The notes beneath the pieces are model-generated. The model saw nothing but the letters and a program-made list of their open reading frames with translations. It made no database searches and was not told where the DNA came from. A stretch of DNA of 64,000 bases from NCBI RefSeq assembly GCF_014652815.1, contig NZ_BMZN01000003.1, positions 513,429 through 577,428 on the forward strand. Direction: 5' to 3'. This stretch comes from Alcaligenes pakistanensis. Lineage in GTDB: Bacteria > Pseudomonadota > Gammaproteobacteria > Burkholderiales > Burkholderiaceae_B. Below, in pieces: positions 9,143-17,773 of the stretch. A program made the translations under genes and the position numbers. Position 1 is the first letter of the stretch, and each line of letters opens with the position of its first letter.

Positions 9143-9166
9143 TCCAACTGGCTCAGCTACGCTCAC
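9143..9166 (-). pseudogene. Remnant of the 5' end of the SDR gene
   Basis: Eight codons from a GTG at 9166 read MSVAEPVG, compared with MGVAEPAG at the start of the intact SDR gene (7386 downward). The same AAGGAG ribosome-binding site precedes both. After these codons the similarity ends and AT-rich DNA upstream of the lyase gene begins. This is the other half of the duplicated GT2-SDR junction. Confidence 0.65.
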
Positions 9167-9204
9167 GCGCGCTCCTTTCTTGAAAGGACCAGTACAAAAC
9201 CATG
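9148..9204. repeat. Direct repeat copy 2 (GT2-SDR junction)
   Basis: Partner of 7368-7424, offset by exactly 1780 bases. Here the repeat is the real 3' end of the GT2 gene. The GTG at 9166 with its AAGGAG opens a frame MSVAEPVG that matches the SDR start MGVAEPAG for about eight codons and then runs into unrelated AT-rich sequence and a stop. The repeats bracket the lyase gene at 7461-9014. Confidence 0.85.
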
Positions 9205-10631
9205 CCAAAGCCTACGCAAACCGTCGCATTCAAAGGAATCAACAAGTAATTGCCCATGAGTATGGCTACATACAGGGCCAATGCCGAATACAGGAAGGTG
9301 AACACTTCACCGATCAGCAAATACAGATTGATCCGGGGCTGCCTAGCAGCCTTCTCACCCTCACCTTTTGGGGTGCGGTTAAATTCCCCATAGACTTTGA
9401 ACGCAGCTCGCACACCACCAACAAAATAATACCAAGCCATGGGCGGGAACATGGCGACATACAAATAGGTATGCCACAAGGTTCCCAGTACGCCGGGCCT
9501 GTCATCAAAACGCGCCCCCTTGCGAGCCCCAAAGGCATTATTCAAGGCCCAGACGGCTACCAGTAAAAAGAAGAGCGGCGCGCCCCACTGCAAAACCACA
9601 TGATCAAAATCCAGCAAATAGTTCAGCGGTAGGCTCAACAAGATTAAGGCATAAATAGATGCCAGCATGACTGATGAAAACATCATGGAAAACGCATGCA
9701 TGCGTTTCATCAAAGGCATGTCCTGATGCCACATCTGCCCCAAGTGCTTAAAGGCACTGTGGATGAGCCCCCGCCCCCAGCGCTCTCGCTGCACACGGAA
9801 GGCGCTAATGTTCTCGGGTAAGGTGGACATGGACACCACATCACGCAAATAAGCGTATTTCCATTCCCCAAACTGCGCCCGATAGCCCAGGTCTACGTCC
9901 TCGGTAATGGTAGAAGCATTCCAACCACCCAATGCCTCTACGCAAGCGCGCCGCCAGACACAGGAGCTACCGCTTAAAGAGGCCATATCGCCATCTTCGC
10001 TCAAGCCCACCGTCACGTACTGCTGATGGCCCATCTCCATCGCCTGAAAGCGGGTCAGAAAGGAATGATCTCGGTTCTCGTAACCGATGCCGGTCTGCAG
10101 AAAACCCAGCTTCTGATCTTTGAAGGGCGGAATGGTCTTTTGCAGAAAATCCGCTGGCGGCAAAAAGTCCGCATCAAAAATCGCGAAGAAATCGCCTTGA
10201 GAATGCTGAATGCCATGCACCAGATTCCCCGCCTTGTAACCCGAGCGATCGGTTCGCTGAATACGGCGGATCGGCACACCCTGCTTTGCCAACTGATTCA
10301 CCTTATGCTGAGCCAGCAACGCGGTCTTATCCGTGGAGTCATCCAGCACCAGAATTTCCAAGGCCGACACGGGGTAATCCAATCGGCAAGCCGCATCGAT
10401 CAAGCGCTCCACGACTGCCGCTTCGTTATAGATCGGCAATAACACGCTGACCTTGGGATACCAGTCCTGTTGCAAAGCCACTGTCGACTGCACCAGCTCA
10501 CTTAACTTGCGACGTTCCACCCGCCGCGAGATCAGCAACACCCGCAGCTCCAGAACCACATACAAGGCAAAGGCCCCTACTACTAAAACGAATAGCGCCT
10601 GAATCAGGTACGCAAAAATGCTCACAATCAT
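9153..10631 (-). CDS. Processive GT2 membrane glycosyltransferase, cellulose/mannan-synthase-like
   Basis: A 492-residue protein: one N-terminal hydrophobic helix (about 5-28), a GT-A catalytic domain, and several C-terminal helices (about 305-350, 380-405, 440-480). The processive synthase motifs are complete: Asp97/Asp98 in DDST, DAD at 153-155, TED at 243-245 and QRERW at 281-285. This set is shared by cellulose, hyaluronan, mannan and alginate synthases, which polymerise and extrude a beta-linked chain. The sugar is unknown; GDP-mannose (manC is in the island) or UDP-ManNAcA are candidates. Such an enzyme beside an ABC capsule exporter is unusual. The last 16 codons are duplicated at 7372-7423. 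Confidence 0.82.
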   Translation of the reverse strand: MIVSIFAYLIQALFVLVVGAFALYVVLELRVLLISRRVERRKLSELVQSTVALQQDWYPKVSVLLPIYNEAAVVERLIDAACRLDYPVSALEILVLDDSTDKTALLAQHKVNQLAKQGVPIRRIQRTDRSGYKAGNLVHGIQHSQGDFFAIFDADFLPPADFLQKTIPPFKDQKLGFLQTGIGYENRDHSFLTRFQAMEMGHQQYVTVGLSEDGDMASLSGSSCVWRRACVEALGGWNASTITEDVDLGYRAQFGEWKYAYLRDVVSMSTLPENISAFRVQRERWGRGLIHSAFKHLGQMWHQDMPLMKRMHAFSMMFSSVMLASIYALILLSLPLNYLLDFDHVVLQWGAPLFFLLVAVWALNNAFGARKGARFDDRPGVLGTLWHTYLYVAMFPPMAWYYFVGGVRAAFKVYGEFNRTPKGEGEKAARQPRINLYLLIGEVFTFLYSALALYVAILMGNYLLIPLNATVCVGFGMVLYWSFQERSARERS

Positions 10632-10646
10632 GGAAACAAGCGCACC

Positions 10647-11735
10647 CTAGAAGCCGACCACGTCAGCCAACTCCTGGAGGCGATGCTCCCAGGTATGAAA
10701 TTGGCGCACATACGCCGCCCCCGCAGCCGCACGCTCACAGTCCTGCGCTGTCGGGCCTTGTTGATATAAACGAGCAAACAATTCAATGGCCTGCTCACGG
10801 GAGTGCACCACATGGCAGTAATCACTGAAATAACGGTCCACTGCGCGACCTGGGTTGGTCACTGCAATGCCCCCGCTGGCCAGAATCTCCAGCAAACGGC
10901 GCGAACACATCGTTTCCGAGTCCGTGACCGAGTTCACGTTCAGGCTCATCACATGTTCTTTGTAGATACGCCCTGTTTCACGATGCGGCACTTGGCCGTG
11001 AACCTTCACATGGGTGGAACGCGGAAAACGAAACTCAATGTGCCGGGACAGCCGGTCATGATTTCTGTCGTAGGCATTTAGCTGCATCTGCGAGTCCTCA
11101 CAGGCCCCGAAGATCATGTCCAGAAAGCGACGGCGTTCACTCAAAATACGTCGATAATAGCTGCCGGTAAAACACCCTTCCTTGCGCGTAAAATCAAAAC
11201 CCGTGAAGCTATGAAACGCGGGTTGATACGGCATGCTTAAGGTATGTACCGGCACATCTGGACCCACCTGAGCGCGATAACGCGGCAGGCAATCGCTGTC
11301 CGTAGTAAACACATAATCAAAAGCCTTGGCCACATCAATAAAGTGTTCGAAGTACGCCCCGTCGTCCTTATTCCAGAACACCGTGGGCACGCCCTGATCT
11401 TTAGCAAACTGCACCAGCTTGTAAATCGTGCGTGGTGTACGCAGGCGAATCAAACGCGACTGCTTAGCCAGCTCGTAACGCCACACTCCACCCAAGCCAT
11501 GAAACACCGACTCCACAAAAACCAAATCTGGTTTCCAGGTGGAGATCACTTCTTCATAATTACGAGGGTTCAGAATGCGAATTTGGCACTCTGCCGACAG
11601 GCAGTCCGCCGTGAAGTAATCCGAGACCAGGGCCACCTTTAGCTGCCCAAACGACCCTGTGGGCCGCCCGTCCTCGCTAACCGTAGGGTGGGTGTAGACA
11701 CGCGCGCCCAACGCCCGGATTGCACGGCCGATCAT
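10647..11735 (-). CDS. CgeB-like glycosyltransferase
   Basis: A 362-residue cytoplasmic protein of the CgeB-like glycosyltransferase type (GT-B, C-terminal Glyco_trans_1_2-like part). Landmarks: PDLVFVESVFHG, VPTVFWNKDDGAYFEHF, FDYVFTTDSDCLPRY, CFTGSYY and the donor-site region SETMCSRRLLEILASGG. The N-terminal part of the 1119-residue protein at 22552-25911 is a clear paralogue, sharing WNK-D, DYVFTTD-DC-P-Y, GSYY and YDRN. Its start overlaps the upstream GT4 stop (ATGA) and it ends 15 bp before the GT2 gene, so the three are one transcription unit. Sugar and linkage cannot be told. Confidence 0.72.
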   Translation of the reverse strand: MIGRAIRALGARVYTHPTVSEDGRPTGSFGQLKVALVSDYFTADCLSAECQIRILNPRNYEEVISTWKPDLVFVESVFHGLGGVWRYELAKQSRLIRLRTPRTIYKLVQFAKDQGVPTVFWNKDDGAYFEHFIDVAKAFDYVFTTDSDCLPRYRAQVGPDVPVHTLSMPYQPAFHSFTGFDFTRKEGCFTGSYYRRILSERRRFLDMIFGACEDSQMQLNAYDRNHDRLSRHIEFRFPRSTHVKVHGQVPHRETGRIYKEHVMSLNVNSVTDSETMCSRRLLEILASGGIAVTNPGRAVDRYFSDYCHVVHSREQAIELFARLYQQGPTAQDCERAAAGAAYVRQFHTWEHRLQELADVVGF

Positions 11736-13048
11736 GAGTTAGCCTCGACAGGTAAAGCATGTACGACAAAGTCAGCCCAGCTACGACGTTGAGTCGCTTC
11801 CTCTCGCGCCAAAGCGCCATCCTGCGCCAAGACTTCAGGGCCAGCCTGAAAGGTTTCATCCAGAACGCGGGCCAGATCTTGAACATCACCCGCCTTGAAA
11901 AAGCGTACGGAACGACAGGCACCGACCTCATCCTGAAACACCGGCAAATCCGGTACCAACACCGGCTTGCCCATTGCCATCGCCTCGACCAACTTAATGG
12001 GAGGCACGATACGGCACACTTCAAACGGACGGCGTGGAATACAGACCAAGGCGGCTTTGGCCTGCAAAGCACGGGCTTGCTCAGGCGACACACGCCCCGC
12101 AAACAGCACATGCTTTTCCATACTCAAGCTTTGCACCTGGGCTTGCAACTGTGCGCGCGCCTCCCCATCACCAATAATGGTCAGGGTCACATCCTTGCCA
12201 CGGCCTATCAAGTCCGCCACAGCATCGATCAGGACATCCAGTCCTTCGTACACAATCAAAGAGCCGGCATACACAATAGTGTTAGGCTGCACATCCTGCA
12301 CGTCACCTGGCGTAAAGCGCGACGGGTCAATACAGTTGGGCATCAGGCCCATGCGGGCTGAGTCTACATCCCAGTGCTCGCAGGCATAGCGGCCCAGCTG
12401 CTCGGAGATAACGAACAGACGATCCGCTTGGCTGGCCACCAAACCTTCCAACTCCAGACCTTGTTTAAAACCCTGAGAGTCACGAAACTCCGGCATACGG
12501 GAAGCACGGCTCAGTTCCCATAAACCGCGCATTTCGTATTGGAACGGAATACCCAACTGGCGAGCGGCGATCAACGCAGGTAAAGCGTTGACGTGGTTAG
12601 AGGCGGCATGAATGACCGATACGCGCTGCTTGATGGCCTCTTGGGCGATGGAGACGGCGGCTTCTTTGGCAAACTGCATAACAGGTCGTTTATTAGAAGG
12701 AGTGCGCGCGTGGGCATACTTCACCCCATCTACAAGAGTCTCCTCTTGTTCAGCCTCTACTAACCTGTCTTTACGGTCCCACGGATAACCAGGGCGCGTC
12801 AGCACGCAAATATCCCCGCCTGTCGCCTGCATGGCGCGGATGATTTCATGAGTGCGAGTGGTATAGCCACTGATGTGATAAGGCAAGGAACTGGCGGGCA
12901 CATACAGCAAACGTCCTGGCACAGGCTCGTAAGGTGTATCTCGATGCTGACCACGTCGGGTTTGCCGACGCATGATGAACAAGGTCACTCGTCGGCTCAA
13001 AGCCATCCAAGGCTCCCGCAACAGCCCACGCCATAACTTAAAGAACAT
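11732..13048 (-). CDS. GT4-family glycosyltransferase
   Basis: A 438-residue GT-B glycosyltransferase without membrane segments. The C-terminal half has the Rossmann domain that binds the nucleotide sugar: NTIVYAGSLIVYEGLDVLI, LTIIGDGEARAQL, then IVPPIKLVEAMAMGKPVLV with the conserved EX7E-type glutamates. Residues 150-200 (VSVIHAASNHVNALPAL) resemble the C-terminal GT4 part of the 1192-residue protein at 18928-22503, so the two probably descend from one ancestor. The gene begins 5 bp after the deacetylase-like gene and overlaps the CgeB-like gene by 4 bp. Likely a capsule chain enzyme; specificity unknown. Confidence 0.8.
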   Translation of the reverse strand: MFFKLWRGLLREPWMALSRRVTLFIMRRQTRRGQHRDTPYEPVPGRLLYVPASSLPYHISGYTTRTHEIIRAMQATGGDICVLTRPGYPWDRKDRLVEAEQEETLVDGVKYAHARTPSNKRPVMQFAKEAAVSIAQEAIKQRVSVIHAASNHVNALPALIAARQLGIPFQYEMRGLWELSRASRMPEFRDSQGFKQGLELEGLVASQADRLFVISEQLGRYACEHWDVDSARMGLMPNCIDPSRFTPGDVQDVQPNTIVYAGSLIVYEGLDVLIDAVADLIGRGKDVTLTIIGDGEARAQLQAQVQSLSMEKHVLFAGRVSPEQARALQAKAALVCIPRRPFEVCRIVPPIKLVEAMAMGKPVLVPDLPVFQDEVGACRSVRFFKAGDVQDLARVLDETFQAGPEVLAQDGALAREEATQRRSWADFVVHALPVEANS

Positions 13049-13053
13049 TTTCC

Positions 13054-14034
13054 CTAGGCCTTTTTCTGGGTATTATTTTTCGATTCCGCTTGCAGCTCTG
13101 CCAGCGACAGATCCACCGTATCAGGCACAACAATCTTGCCTCTGGCCTTCAAATCCAGAAACTCCGCTGACGTAATCACGTCATAGTCTTTAGTCAGTCG
13201 CGAGAGCAGCTTGCGATAGCCTTCCATACGACTATCGTCCCGATACTCACCCAAACCGTTCTCGTCCCAGAACAACAAAGACCAGGAGTGCAGCAGAAAG
13301 ACAGCAAACGATGGATTGCCGCTCAGCGCATTCAACAACAGCTGTCCCCACCAAGGGCGGAAGCGGAAATAGCTGGACTCTGGGTAAGTAAGGCGAGCCC
13401 ACCACTCGGGCTTGCCTACCTTACCTAAAATCCGTTTCTCGGTCATAGGCACTTCAATCACGCCATTGGACCAAATAAAAGGATTGTTGGTGGGCTCACT
13501 GTAAATACACTGACCATTGTGAACAGCGCATACCGAGTTATTGAAGGACAAAGGAATACCCACAGCCTTCAAGGCACGAATGGTATCCGCGTTCCAGCGG
13601 AACGACCCTGCACGATGCGCCAAAACTGGCTTACCCGTTACCCCGGACATCAAATCCGCAAAGTGCTGGAACACAAACTCGGCCCTAGCCTGCTCAGTGT
13701 ACTGGTTCATGTACTGCGGTCGGTTGGACAGCCCATGTTCCTTCCAGAAGCTGTCGGGCAAATACTCCGGGTGAGTATGCAACTGCACATCCTGGCCCTG
13801 CTCATCGAGCCAGCGAACAACCTCTTTAAGTTCATCTAGCCGAGAATAAGCCCCGCACAAGTCTGTAAAAAACACGTGCTTCACACCGAACTCGTCACCG
13901 ATCTTGCACATCTCGGCCACCCCGGCCGTTCCTTTTGGAAATCGCCCCCAGATCAGACGATTAACATGGTCGTCAGATGCGCGCTTAGGTAGCGCCTCTG
14001 TGTCGACCGTAATCATTGCGTAGCGATCCCTCAT
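13054..14034 (-). CDS. Polysaccharide deacetylase-like protein, copy 2
   Basis: A 326-residue protein related to the NodB-type carbohydrate esterases. Candidate metal ligands are in TVDTEA (Asp11) and QLHTHPE, the third conserved region is LAHRAGSFRW, and the last is FLLHSW. No signal peptide is present, so it would act in the cytoplasm on a precursor or lipid-linked glycan. Deacetylation of an N-acetyl sugar is the usual reaction of the fold; here it is inferred. It overlaps the upstream paralogue by 4 bp (ATGA), and the two proteins align along their whole length, a tandem duplication. Confidence 0.75.
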   Translation of the reverse strand: MRDRYAMITVDTEALPKRASDDHVNRLIWGRFPKGTAGVAEMCKIGDEFGVKHVFFTDLCGAYSRLDELKEVVRWLDEQGQDVQLHTHPEYLPDSFWKEHGLSNRPQYMNQYTEQARAEFVFQHFADLMSGVTGKPVLAHRAGSFRWNADTIRALKAVGIPLSFNNSVCAVHNGQCIYSEPTNNPFIWSNGVIEVPMTEKRILGKVGKPEWWARLTYPESSYFRFRPWWGQLLLNALSGNPSFAVFLLHSWSLLFWDENGLGEYRDDSRMEGYRKLLSRLTKDYDVITSAEFLDLKARGKIVVPDTVDLSLAELQAESKNNTQKKA

Positions 14035-14984
14035 AACTGTGTTTTCACCTGCTCTAAGTTAACTGTTCGCGAAAGACGGATTTTACCCCGCGCCTGCAGA
14101 TCTAAAAAATCCGCTGTGGTGATCACGTCGTAGTCCTTAACAACTCGTTGCATGAAAAGGCGGTAGCCCTCCAGCAGTTGGTCGTTGGTGTACTGGAAGT
14201 GACCGTTTTCATCCAGATCCAGCAAGGACCAGGAATGCATCAACACCACCGAAACCTTGGGCAAGGACCACAACGGATCCCTCCAGAAAGTCGTAGGCCG
14301 CGAACCAAATTGAAAATAAGAAGACTCCGGGTACGTCAGGCTGGACCAGCGATCTGGTTTGGCATGGGGTACACCGGGCGTAAACCGCTCTGTTACCGGG
14401 ACTTCAATCGTTCCGTTCGACCAGGCATAAGGCAAGCAATCAGGCTGACCTGTTGGACAGCGTTTCAACAAGGCAGCCCGCATGGACTGGTTGAACGACA
14501 GGGGAATACCGACAGCCTGCAAAGCACGGATTGTGATGGCATTCCAGCGGAAAGAGCCTGCACGATGAGCAAGGATAGGTTTGCCTGTGACGTCGGAGAT
14601 CAGCTTGCCAAAGTGTCGAAAGACGAATTCGGCACGGTTTTGGTCTTTGTATTGGTTCATCAAGCCGGGGCTGGGAGATAAACGGTGTTTGGCCCAGAAA
14701 GATTTGGGCAAAGTTTCAGGATGGGCATGTAGTTGCACATCCTGACCTTGCTGATCCAACCAGCGAACCGCTTCCAACATCTGAGGCTGCTGCGCAATCG
14801 TTGCACATAAGTCCACAAAGAACACATGCTTGGCACCAAACTCGTCACCAATAGAGCTCATTTCGCGGATTCCAGCAGTGCCGGTGGGGTGCTCGCCCCA
14901 GACTAGGCGTTGGACATGATTGTCCATAGCACGCCTAGGCAAAGCCTCAGTATCTACTGTTAATAGCGCATAGCGCTTGGCCAA
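14031..14984 (-). CDS. Polysaccharide deacetylase-like protein, copy 1
   Basis: A 317-residue paralogue of the downstream gene, sharing TVDTEALP, GTAGI/V-EM, DLCA/G, HPE-LP-SFW, AHRAGSFRWN, IPLSFN, WSNG-IEVP and LTYPESSYF. The candidate metal-site residues are kept (Asp in TVDTE, His in QLHAHPE), so both copies may be active. The start is a TTG at 14984: AGGGGAG lies about six bases upstream and the protein then aligns with its paralogue from residue 1. There is an 82 bp gap to manC upstream. The many differences between the copies argue for an old duplication with split roles. Confidence 0.75.
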   Translation of the reverse strand: MAKRYALLTVDTEALPRRAMDNHVQRLVWGEHPTGTAGIREMSSIGDEFGAKHVFFVDLCATIAQQPQMLEAVRWLDQQGQDVQLHAHPETLPKSFWAKHRLSPSPGLMNQYKDQNRAEFVFRHFGKLISDVTGKPILAHRAGSFRWNAITIRALQAVGIPLSFNQSMRAALLKRCPTGQPDCLPYAWSNGTIEVPVTERFTPGVPHAKPDRWSSLTYPESSYFQFGSRPTTFWRDPLWSLPKVSVVLMHSWSLLDLDENGHFQYTNDQLLEGYRLFMQRVVKDYDVITTADFLDLQARGKIRLSRTVNLEQVKTQL

Positions 14985-15066
14985 ATCAAACTCCCCTGTC
15001 TATATCAACCTGCTCTCTACGAGCTTGCAGGCTGACCAGCAGAGTCGGCCCTCAAATCTGCCAAAC

Positions 15067-16515
15067 TTAAGAACTACTTCTTCCATATGTATCTTGGAAG
15101 CGCACAATATCATCTTCACCCAAGTAGGATCCTGACTGCACTTCGATAAGATGTAACGGTATTTTCCCTGGGTTCTCTAAACGATGCGTCTGCCCCAGAG
15201 AGATGTATGTGGATTGATTCTCTCCAAGCAAGATCTCTTTATCATCCAATGTTACTTTGGCGGTGCCACTGACAACAATCCAATGTTCTGCCCTATGGTG
15301 ATGCATCTGTAGAGACAGCTTTTCCCCTGGTTTCACCATAATTCGTTTGACCTGAAATCGCTCGCCTGCATCGATGCCTTCATACCATCCCCAAGGACGA
15401 TAAACACGCAGGTGTTCCATGTGCTCCTTGCGGTCGTTGCGAGCGAAATGCTCAACAGCCTTTTTAACGTCCTGCGCCTTGTCCTTATGCATGACCAGCA
15501 CAGCGTCAGGCGTCTCCACAACGATCACATCATCCAGACCGATAACTGAGACCTGCCGACTCTCTGAACGCAAGTAACTATTGCGCGTATCGCTCACAAA
15601 AACATCGCCCTTCACTGCGTTGCCATCGGCATCTTTAGTACTGATGTTCCAAAGAGAATCCCAAGACCCCACATCACTCCAACCCATATCGACAGCCACA
15701 ACTGCAGCACGTGTAGTCTTCTGCATGACAGCATAGTCAATACTTTCAGAGGGGCAAGCCAGAAAATCTTCAGTGGATGGACGAATAAAGTCCAGGTCTT
15801 CAGAACGGTTATCCCAAGCCTGTACAACGGCCCCATATATATCAGGACGATGCTCTTGCAGTTCCTCAAGAAAGCGACCGGCCGTAAACAGAAACATGCC
15901 GCTATTCCAGGAATAGTCACCCCTGTCCAAATACTGCTTGGCCGTTGCTACATCGGGCTTTTCCACAAACTGCGCTACGGTATGCGAAACACCACTCCCG
16001 TCTGACAGCGACTCTCCTGCCTTGATGTAGCCGTAGCCCGTTTCTGGGGAGCTGGCAGGAATCCCAAAAGTAACCAGATAACCAGCTTGCGCAAGTCTGG
16101 CTGCTTCGTGAACAGCACCCGCAAAGGCGTCACTATTTTCAATACTGTGATCAGCCGCCAACACCAGCATTAAAGCGTCAGGGCTCTGAGTTCTAGCTAA
16201 GTGCAAAGCTGCCAAGGCAATAGCGGGAGCTGTATTACGTCCGCTAGGTTCCAGATACAAAGCAGCCGGAGACTGGTTCAACGCAAGCACTTGTTCACGG
16301 ACAATGAACCGATGTTCCTGATTGCAAACGAGCACTGGCTCGCTGACCAGGGTTTGCGCATCAGCCAAGTTCATGGCTCTCTCTATAGTCGCTTGCAGCA
16401 TTGTCTTCTGCTCAATCAGAGACAACAACTGTTTAGGATATTTAGCTCGTGATAAGGGCCACAAACGCGAGCCGCTGCCACCAGAAAGAATAACGGGATG
16501 AATGGTTACTTTCAT
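15067..16515 (-). CDS. manC: Bifunctional mannose-1-phosphate guanylyltransferase / mannose-6-phosphate isomerase
   Basis: A 482-residue type II enzyme of GDP-mannose synthesis. The nucleotidyltransferase motif [20 protein letters not shown] is at residues 11-30 and the FVEKPD motif follows near the middle. The C-terminal cupin has the metal-site HHHRAEHW and the typical end [16 protein letters not shown]. The N-terminal part makes GDP-mannose from mannose-1-phosphate; the C-terminal part converts fructose-6-phosphate to mannose-6-phosphate. A phosphomannomutase is needed and is not in the window. I prefer the ATG at 16515 because family members begin right at this point; a TTG at 16527 has no better ribosome-binding site. 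Confidence 0.92.
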   Translation of the reverse strand: MKVTIHPVILSGGSGSRLWPLSRAKYPKQLLSLIEQKTMLQATIERAMNLADAQTLVSEPVLVCNQEHRFIVREQVLALNQSPAALYLEPSGRNTAPAIALAALHLARTQSPDALMLVLAADHSIENSDAFAGAVHEAARLAQAGYLVTFGIPASSPETGYGYIKAGESLSDGSGVSHTVAQFVEKPDVATAKQYLDRGDYSWNSGMFLFTAGRFLEELQEHRPDIYGAVVQAWDNRSEDLDFIRPSTEDFLACPSESIDYAVMQKTTRAAVVAVDMGWSDVGSWDSLWNISTKDADGNAVKGDVFVSDTRNSYLRSESRQVSVIGLDDVIVVETPDAVLVMHKDKAQDVKKAVEHFARNDRKEHMEHLRVYRPWGWYEGIDAGERFQVKRIMVKPGEKLSLQMHHHRAEHWIVVSGTAKVTLDDKEILLGENQSTYISLGQTHRLENPGKIPLHLIEVQSGSYLGEDDIVRFQDTYGRSSS

Positions 16516-16545
16516 TTCAGACCACAAAACAATTCGTCTCAGGTA

Positions 16546-17541
16546 TCAAGCAAACTTAGCTATCACACTAGACAGATTTTTCATTGTATTTTCTGCTCTC
16601 TGCCTCAACATGCGCACACTGGTCCATGGAATAACAGGGACAAACGGTGTAACACGATCCGCCAAGCTCTCATCATTCAGAGACGACAAGAGTTCCTGCC
16701 GTTCAATCATGCGCATAAGATTTCTGCTTTTGTCAGTAGCAGACAATACAATACTAGGAATACCGTAATTAAGGGCCACCACAGTACCATGAAATTTCAT
16801 GCTTGCAATTATTTTGCAAGTTGAAATCTCTTGACATAAAACATCTAGAGATTCGGTATAAACGATCTCCTTTCCTTCCACCTTAAGGTCTTCCGCGCGA
16901 GCAAAATCTCTTTCACCAACGTCCCCTGTACCAAGAATAATATGTTTAATCACAAACCCTTGAGACACCGCCCTTTCTGCCAACTTATGCACTTGCTCCA
17001 GGTTATCTGGGTTTCCTTTTCTATCTCTAGTAATAATCCCAAAATATTTTTTATCAGTTGCTATTTTCTTGGGCATTTTCATAGCAAATACAATATCTGC
17101 TGTATGTTCAACATCTACATCTTGTGAAATATTCTCTTTAATCCATTGAGCACTTTCCATATCCCTAACATTTACATGCTTAACATTTTCATGAGTTAGG
17201 AATTTTTTATATCTCGCAATAATATTTGGATTACTTTCACTCCAAGTAGGCACACCTACCCCAACAATAAAAACTGGCTTTTTCAAATATTCTTCACGCC
17301 AATACAAGTCGGACATTGCCCACGGGATAATCAAGTCTCCGCCGCCAATCACAATAGCATCGACTTCATCCACCAGTTCCTCCAAGGGTTTCGAGAAATA
17401 AGGTTTTTTAGTGAGATCATTCATGACCTTCAACTCATAATCCTTACCTAACCACTCCTCAAAGACACGAACAAACAACTCATCGCCAAAATTTCCCCAG
17501 CCAAAAAAACCGACCAGGCCAATTGTGATTTTTTTACTCAT
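16546..17541 (-). CDS. Polysaccharide pyruvyl transferase family protein
   Basis: A 331-residue protein with the CsaB/WcaK-type layout: VGFFGWGNFGDE at the N-terminus, GGGDLIIPW near residue 80, and ASMKFHGTVVALNYGIPSIVL near residue 270. These enzymes place pyruvate ketals on sugars such as mannose, ManNAc or galactose, using phosphoenolpyruvate. The start at 17541 has GAGGG five bases upstream; an in-frame ATG at 17586 lacks one. The gene is more AT-rich than manC and the glycosyltransferases, which suggests separate acquisition. The 232 bp upstream (17542-17773) carry no gene that I can see. Confidence 0.8.
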   Translation of the reverse strand: MSKKITIGLVGFFGWGNFGDELFVRVFEEWLGKDYELKVMNDLTKKPYFSKPLEELVDEVDAIVIGGGDLIIPWAMSDLYWREEYLKKPVFIVGVGVPTWSESNPNIIARYKKFLTHENVKHVNVRDMESAQWIKENISQDVDVEHTADIVFAMKMPKKIATDKKYFGIITRDRKGNPDNLEQVHKLAERAVSQGFVIKHIILGTGDVGERDFARAEDLKVEGKEIVYTESLDVLCQEISTCKIIASMKFHGTVVALNYGIPSIVLSATDKSRNLMRMIERQELLSSLNDESLADRVTPFVPVIPWTSVRMLRQRAENTMKNLSSVIAKFA

Positions 17542-17773
17542 GTAACCCTCACTCAAAAACCATGAATACATATTCATGAATTTCAATATTTTTAATGCCC
17601 CCGGTTGCCAAGCAAGCTACTTGAATCAAGCAGAAACACCATAGTGACATCTTCAACCCATAACCAAAGCAAGGGTGTAGAAACGAAAATCTGCAACTCT
17701 CATGACGGTTAGTTGATCAAAAACGAGACCCGCCAACTCACATCACGATAAAGCTCGACTATATGCCTCAACC

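Noticed and set aside
7368-9204. Insertion-sequence explanation for the lyase gene
   Set aside because: No transposase and no terminal inverted repeats are present; the flanking repeats are diverged gene ends, not short target duplications.
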